Shown here: positions 5,829 to 7,958 of the stretch, piece by piece
How the letters are laid out: the number at the start of each line of letters is the position of its first letter
How positions within the stretch are numbered: position 1 is the stretch's first letter
From: CAZTPJ01 sp964614515
GTDB lineage: Bacteria; Planctomycetota; Phycisphaerae; Phycisphaerales; UBA1924
Length of the DNA: 7,958 bases
Assembly: GCA_964614515.1 (NCBI GenBank)
Contig: CAZTPJ010000118.1
Span: forward strand, 1 to 7,958
Direction of reading: 5' to 3'
The notes under the pieces: generated by a model
Seen by the model: only the letters and a program-made list of their open reading frames with translations
What the model was told of the DNA's origin: nothing
The model's database searches: none
Made by a program: the position numbers and the translations under genes

Positions 5829-7130
5829 TCAGCCCCGCGTGAGCTTTCCCAGGAGCAGCGCTGCGTGCCGCTGGCTCGCCCCCTGGTGCGCCCGGACACA
5901 CCCTCGCGCACGCTCCCCGATCGCCCGGCGTTCGCCCGGATCGCCGATCAACCACGCCAGAATTTTCCCGATGTCTTCTCGAGAGGCCCGAACAATCCCG
6001 CCAGAACCCTCGAGAGCCTTGACGATCGACGCGAAGTCGCCCATCGCAGGTCCAGCCACCACGGGTTTGCCGAGTGCGGACGGCTCGATCGGGTCAGACC
6101 CGTACAACTCACCAAACGACCTCCCAATCACCACCACATCCGCCAGCGAATATGCACGCCCGAGTTCACCGATGGTGTCAAGGAGGAAGCGATCTCCGGT
6201 CCCTGCCCTCCGATGGCTTCGCCGGACGCACCCGGGTAAGTCCCGAGCCGCCTCGTCGAACCGCTCGGGCCTTCGCGGCGCACAGACCAGTTGCACACCG
6301 GGTGGACAGGCGGCGTGAAGCAGCGCTTCTTCTCCCTCGGCCGTGCTGCCTGCGACGATCAGTGGACGGGCGCGATCGATGCCCATCTCGGCCGCGAGTT
6401 GCTCCGCGCCGGGCACGGCGTCGCGTATTCTGGCCGTGTCCCACTTCATTGAGCCGGTGATGGTGACCTCGCGCGAACCCATCGCACGGAAACGCTGCGC
6501 GTAGTCCTCATCCTGCACGGCCGTAAAGTCCAACGCCGCGAACGTCGGGCTGATCCAGCGGTGGATTCGTTTGTAGCCCTTGAAGGAACGTTCGCTGAGA
6601 CGGCCGTTGATGACGCCGCAGGGGATGTTGCGGCGACGACATGCGCGGACGAAGTTCGGCCAGAGTTCGAGTTCGACGAAGGCGACGGCCGTGGGTTGCA
6701 CGTTGTTGAGAAAGCGATCGACGGCCCATGAGAAGTCGAGCGGATAGCGGATGATGTGAGCGTGATCGCGGAAGAGTTCGCGTGCGCGGGTCAGGCCGGT
6801 GTCGGTGGTGGCGCAGATGACGACTTCGACGTGGGGGGTGAGAAGGGGAACGAGTTCGCGGATGGCGTGGACCTCGCCGACGGAGACGGCGTGGATGAGG
6901 ATGCGTGGCAGGGGCGNNNNNNNNNNTGGCCATCGAGGTAGGCCGCAGCCGCCAGTGCCCGCCGGGTTTCGGTGGTGGCGGGGGTGGGGGCGGGCGCCGG
7001 CGGGGGGGGGGGGGGGCGCTGGGGGGGGCCGCTGGCCGAAGCGCTCCGGCCAGCCGTGGCGGAGTTTTCTGGCCCACCACGGCGCGGTGACCACCGCGAG
7101 GCCGGCGTAGATTGCGTCGAGGCCGTTCAT
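5829..7130 (-). CDS. waaA: 3-deoxy-D-manno-octulosonic acid (Kdo) transferase
   Basis: WaaA/KdtA is an inner-membrane, cytoplasm-facing GT-B glycosyltransferase that adds Kdo from CMP-Kdo to the lipid A precursor. Read through the gap the product is about 433 residues, close to the usual 420-430. Residues about 5-20 form the N-terminal membrane segment, followed by an Arg-rich HGWPERFG. Family motifs follow: HAVSVGEV (80-87, with the conserved Glu86), VELELWPN (152-159), NGRLSERSF (175-183), ITGSMKWD (224-231), AGSTAEGEE (260-268), PRRPERFDE (285-293) and, in the CMP-Kdo-binding half, YGSDPIEPSALGKPVV (343-358). The ATG at 7130 is chosen because the membrane segment follows at once; upstream in-frame sequence is repeat DNA. 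No clear Shine-Dalgarno is seen. Residues about 34-72 are unreliable: a Pro/Ala-rich stretch from G runs, then 10 N. Family members usually have 10-20 residues here. Confidence 0.9.
   Translation of the reverse strand: MNGLDAIYAGLAVVTAPWWARKLRHGWPERFGQRPPPAPPPPPAGARPHPRHHRNPAGTGGCGLPRWPXXXXPLPRILIHAVSVGEVHAIRELVPLLTPHVEVVICATTDTGLTRARELFRDHAHIIRYPLDFSWAVDRFLNNVQPTAVAFVELELWPNFVRACRRRNIPCGVINGRLSERSFKGYKRIHRWISPTFAALDFTAVQDEDYAQRFRAMGSREVTITGSMKWDTARIRDAVPGAEQLAAEMGIDRARPLIVAGSTAEGEEALLHAACPPGVQLVCAPRRPERFDEAARDLPGCVRRSHRRAGTGDRFLLDTIGELGRAYSLADVVVIGRSFGELYGSDPIEPSALGKPVVAGPAMGDFASIVKALEGSGGIVRASREDIGKILAWLIGDPGERRAIGERARGCVRAHQGASQRHAALLLGKLTRG
6917..6926. other. Assembly gap (10 N) inside waaA
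   Basis: Ten unknown bases interrupt waaA between the low-complexity stretch and the PRILIHAVSVGEV motif. The run probably marks a scaffold join of arbitrary length, so the reading frame across it is nominal. The sense frame happens to continue on both sides when the gap is counted as exactly 10. Confidence 0.95.
7002..7028. repeat. Long G homopolymers in waaA
   Basis: A run of 15 G (7002-7016) is followed after CGCT by 8 G (7021-7028), with further G-rich sequence at 6971-7000. On the coding strand these become Pro/Ala/Arg codons with no family counterpart. Their nearness to the N gap suggests low-quality consensus; a real slippage tract is the less likely alternative. Confidence 0.8.
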
Positions 7131-7214
7131 GGGGACGGATAGGGTAGGTTGCGCGGGCGTCGGGGCGGTGAAGTGGTGTGCGTGGTGGTGTTGGAGTGGC
7201 GCCTGAGGTTCTCG

Positions 7215-7276
7215 GAGACTGCCGCAGCGTGGCAAGCCCCAGAGACTTGCCGCGGAGCGGCAAGCCACCCAGAGAA
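7215..7276. repeat. Tandem palindromic (REP-like) repeat between tRNA-Val and waaA
   Basis: Two imperfect tandem units, 7215-7241 (27 bp) and 7242-7271 (30 bp), each begin GAGAC and end in a CCA- or CCCA-containing tail; a third GAGA follows at 7272. Each unit contains a dyad. Unit 2 has the perfect CTTGCCGC / GCGGCAAG with a GGA loop (7246-7264). Unit 1 has the degenerate GCCGC / GTGGC with loop AGC (7221-7233), flanked by CT and AAG. There is no U run, so these are not standard terminators for the tRNA. Hairpin plus tandem arrangement between genes is typical of dispersed REP/BIME-type elements, though genome-wide copies cannot be seen here. Confidence 0.6.
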
Positions 7277-7285
7277 TTGTGGAAG

Positions 7286-7358
7286 TGGGCGGGCCGGGGG
7301 TCGAACCCGGAACCTCTCGCGTGTAAGGCGAGCGCTCTGGCCATTGAGCTACCCGCCC
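7286..7358 (-). tRNA. tRNA-Val (anticodon UAC)
   Basis: The minus strand folds into a complete 73-nt cloverleaf: acceptor GGGCGGG / CCCGCCC; D stem GCTC / GAGC with an 8-nt loop holding GG; anticodon stem CTCGC / GCGAG with loop CTTACAC; 5-nt variable loop AGGTT; T stem CCGGG / CCCGG with loop TTCGACC; discriminator A. The anticodon TAC (7325-7323) reads GUA and related valine codons, and T33 and A37 are normal. All stems pair by Watson-Crick rules. The 3' CCA is not encoded (CTT follows), so it must be added by tRNA nucleotidyltransferase. Confidence 0.96.
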
Positions 7359-7375
7359 CGGAACCGGGGCGTGGG

Positions 7376-7381
7376 ATTGTA
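7376..7381 (-). promoter_or_regulatory. Probable -10 box for tRNA-Val
   Basis: TACAAT on the minus strand lies 17 nt before the first tRNA base, which would give a 5' leader of about 10 nt. No good -35 hexamer is found at 16-18 bp spacing (ATCCGC at 17 bp), so the assignment rests on the -10 match and its position. Confidence 0.4.
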
Positions 7382-7445
7382 CGATTGGTCCGGGCGTCGC
7401 GGATCCGGGCGCACCTCGGTCCTGCGGTTTCCTAGCATTCCCGCG

Positions 7446-7958
7446 ATGGCCCCGGAGTCAATGCAAGGTCGAGTCGTGATCGCCGGCGGGAGCGGGTTTC
7501 TGGGCCTGAGCCTTGCAAGGCATGTTTCATCGCTCGGGGCTGAAGTTGTCGTGTTGTCGCGCAGTGCGCCGCGCGAGGCCGGGCCCTGGCGGCATGTGCA
7601 GTGGGATGGCCGCGCGCTTGGCGACTGGGCGAACGAAATTGATGGCGCGAGGGCGGTTGTGAATCTCTGCGGGCGCAGCGTGGATTGCATCAAGACGCCG
7701 GACCACTGTGATGAGATTCTGCGATCGCGCGTGGAACCGACGCGAGTGCTGGGTCAGGCTATCAAGGCAGCGATGCGCCCGCCTCGCGTCTGGGCGCAGA
7801 TGAGCACCGCGCACCTCTACGGCGACCCACCCGAGGCTGTGTGCGATGAACGATCCTCGTTCGGCTACGGCCTGGCACGATTCGTCGGTGAGGCATGGGA
7901 AGCGGAATTCAACGCGGGATGTCCCGAGTCGGTGCGCGGGGTGATCCTGCGGACGACG
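7446..7958 (+). CDS. TIGR01777/SulA-like NAD(P)-dependent epimerase, 3' end cut by window
   Basis: The open frame gives 171 residues and runs off the right edge; family members are about 300 residues, so roughly the first 55-60% is present. The N-terminus has the Rossmann nucleotide-binding loop AGGSGFLG (residues 13-20) after a short beta strand VVIA. Further family features are NLCGRSVD (73-80), EILRSR (90-95, the usual conserved EI-x-x-SRV turn), MSTAHLYG (119-126, the strand leading to the active-site region) and FVGEAWEAEF (146-155). This is the extended SDR group that includes E. coli YfcH; its substrate is not established. Met6 (7461) is an alternative start, giving MQGRVVIAGG, closer to the usual family N-terminus, but its GGAG is only 3 nt away. 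The gene diverges from tRNA-Val with 87 bp between them. Confidence 0.88.
   Translation, partial: MAPESMQGRVVIAGGSGFLGLSLARHVSSLGAEVVVLSRSAPREAGPWRHVQWDGRALGDWANEIDGARAVVNLCGRSVDCIKTPDHCDEILRSRVEPTRVLGQAIKAAMRPPRVWAQMSTAHLYGDPPEAVCDERSSFGYGLARFVGEAWEAEFNAGCPESVRGVILRTT

Noticed and set aside
7131..7268. Upstream extension of waaA to 7268
   Set aside because: The added 46 residues translate the palindromic repeat and a His/Pro-rich spacer, and would precede the membrane segment that normally begins WaaA.
7242..7271. Palindromic repeat considered as a CRISPR repeat
   Set aside because: Only two imperfect adjacent units with no spacers between them, so it is not an array.
6508..7344. Minus-strand open frame of 278 codons overlapping waaA and the tRNA
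   Set aside because: It is an Arg/Pro/His-rich shadow frame that runs through the tRNA gene and the N gap.

Overview
The window looks like a draft contig from a GC-rich planctomycete, most likely in or near the Phycisphaerae. The best clue is the long secreted subtilase, whose N-terminus carries a motif (FEPLERRVVLS) of the LEPR-XLL type. That motif is typical of giant exported proteins in Planctomycetota. The modular beta-sandwich architecture of the subtilase, a Kdo transferase gene (lipid A bearing outer membrane) and a tRNA without an encoded CCA tail fit the same picture. The taxonomic call is inference; there is no rRNA or other marker here.

Layout, left to right. Positions 1-97 hold a short plus-strand stretch whose first 15 codons resemble an internal piece of the type VI secretion sheath protein TssC/VipB; the resemblance then stops abruptly. 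A minus-strand intrinsic terminator lies at 98-132. Positions 162-5525 (minus) encode a 1787-residue subtilisin-family protease with complete catalytic residues. Its module order is propeptide-like region, S8 domain, Ig-like domain, PPC domain, P-domain, second PPC domain, an unassigned region of about 290 residues, and four degenerate repeats of about 105-135 residues. Upstream of it is a structured leader of about 265 nt with a TATAAT promoter placed just after the end of the next gene. Positions 5829-7130 (minus) encode Kdo transferase WaaA/KdtA; near its N-terminus the sequence is damaged by a 10-N gap and long G runs. A small tandem palindromic repeat lies at 7215-7276, followed by a minus-strand tRNA-Val(UAC) at 7286-7358. 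From 7446 to the right edge (plus) runs the N-terminal half or more of a TIGR01777/SulA-type NAD(P)-dependent epimerase.

How the genes relate. tRNA-Val, waaA and the protease gene all run leftward. The protease has its own promoter-like sequence and a clear terminator, so it is probably a separate transcription unit rather than the end of a waaA operon. The epimerase gene diverges from the tRNA. Apart from a shared cell-envelope theme (lipopolysaccharide core synthesis and an exported protease), I see no pathway link. No CRISPR array, transposase, integrase or recognisable defence system is present. The least ordinary material is the uncharacterised C-terminal half of the protease and the TssC-like scrap at the left edge.
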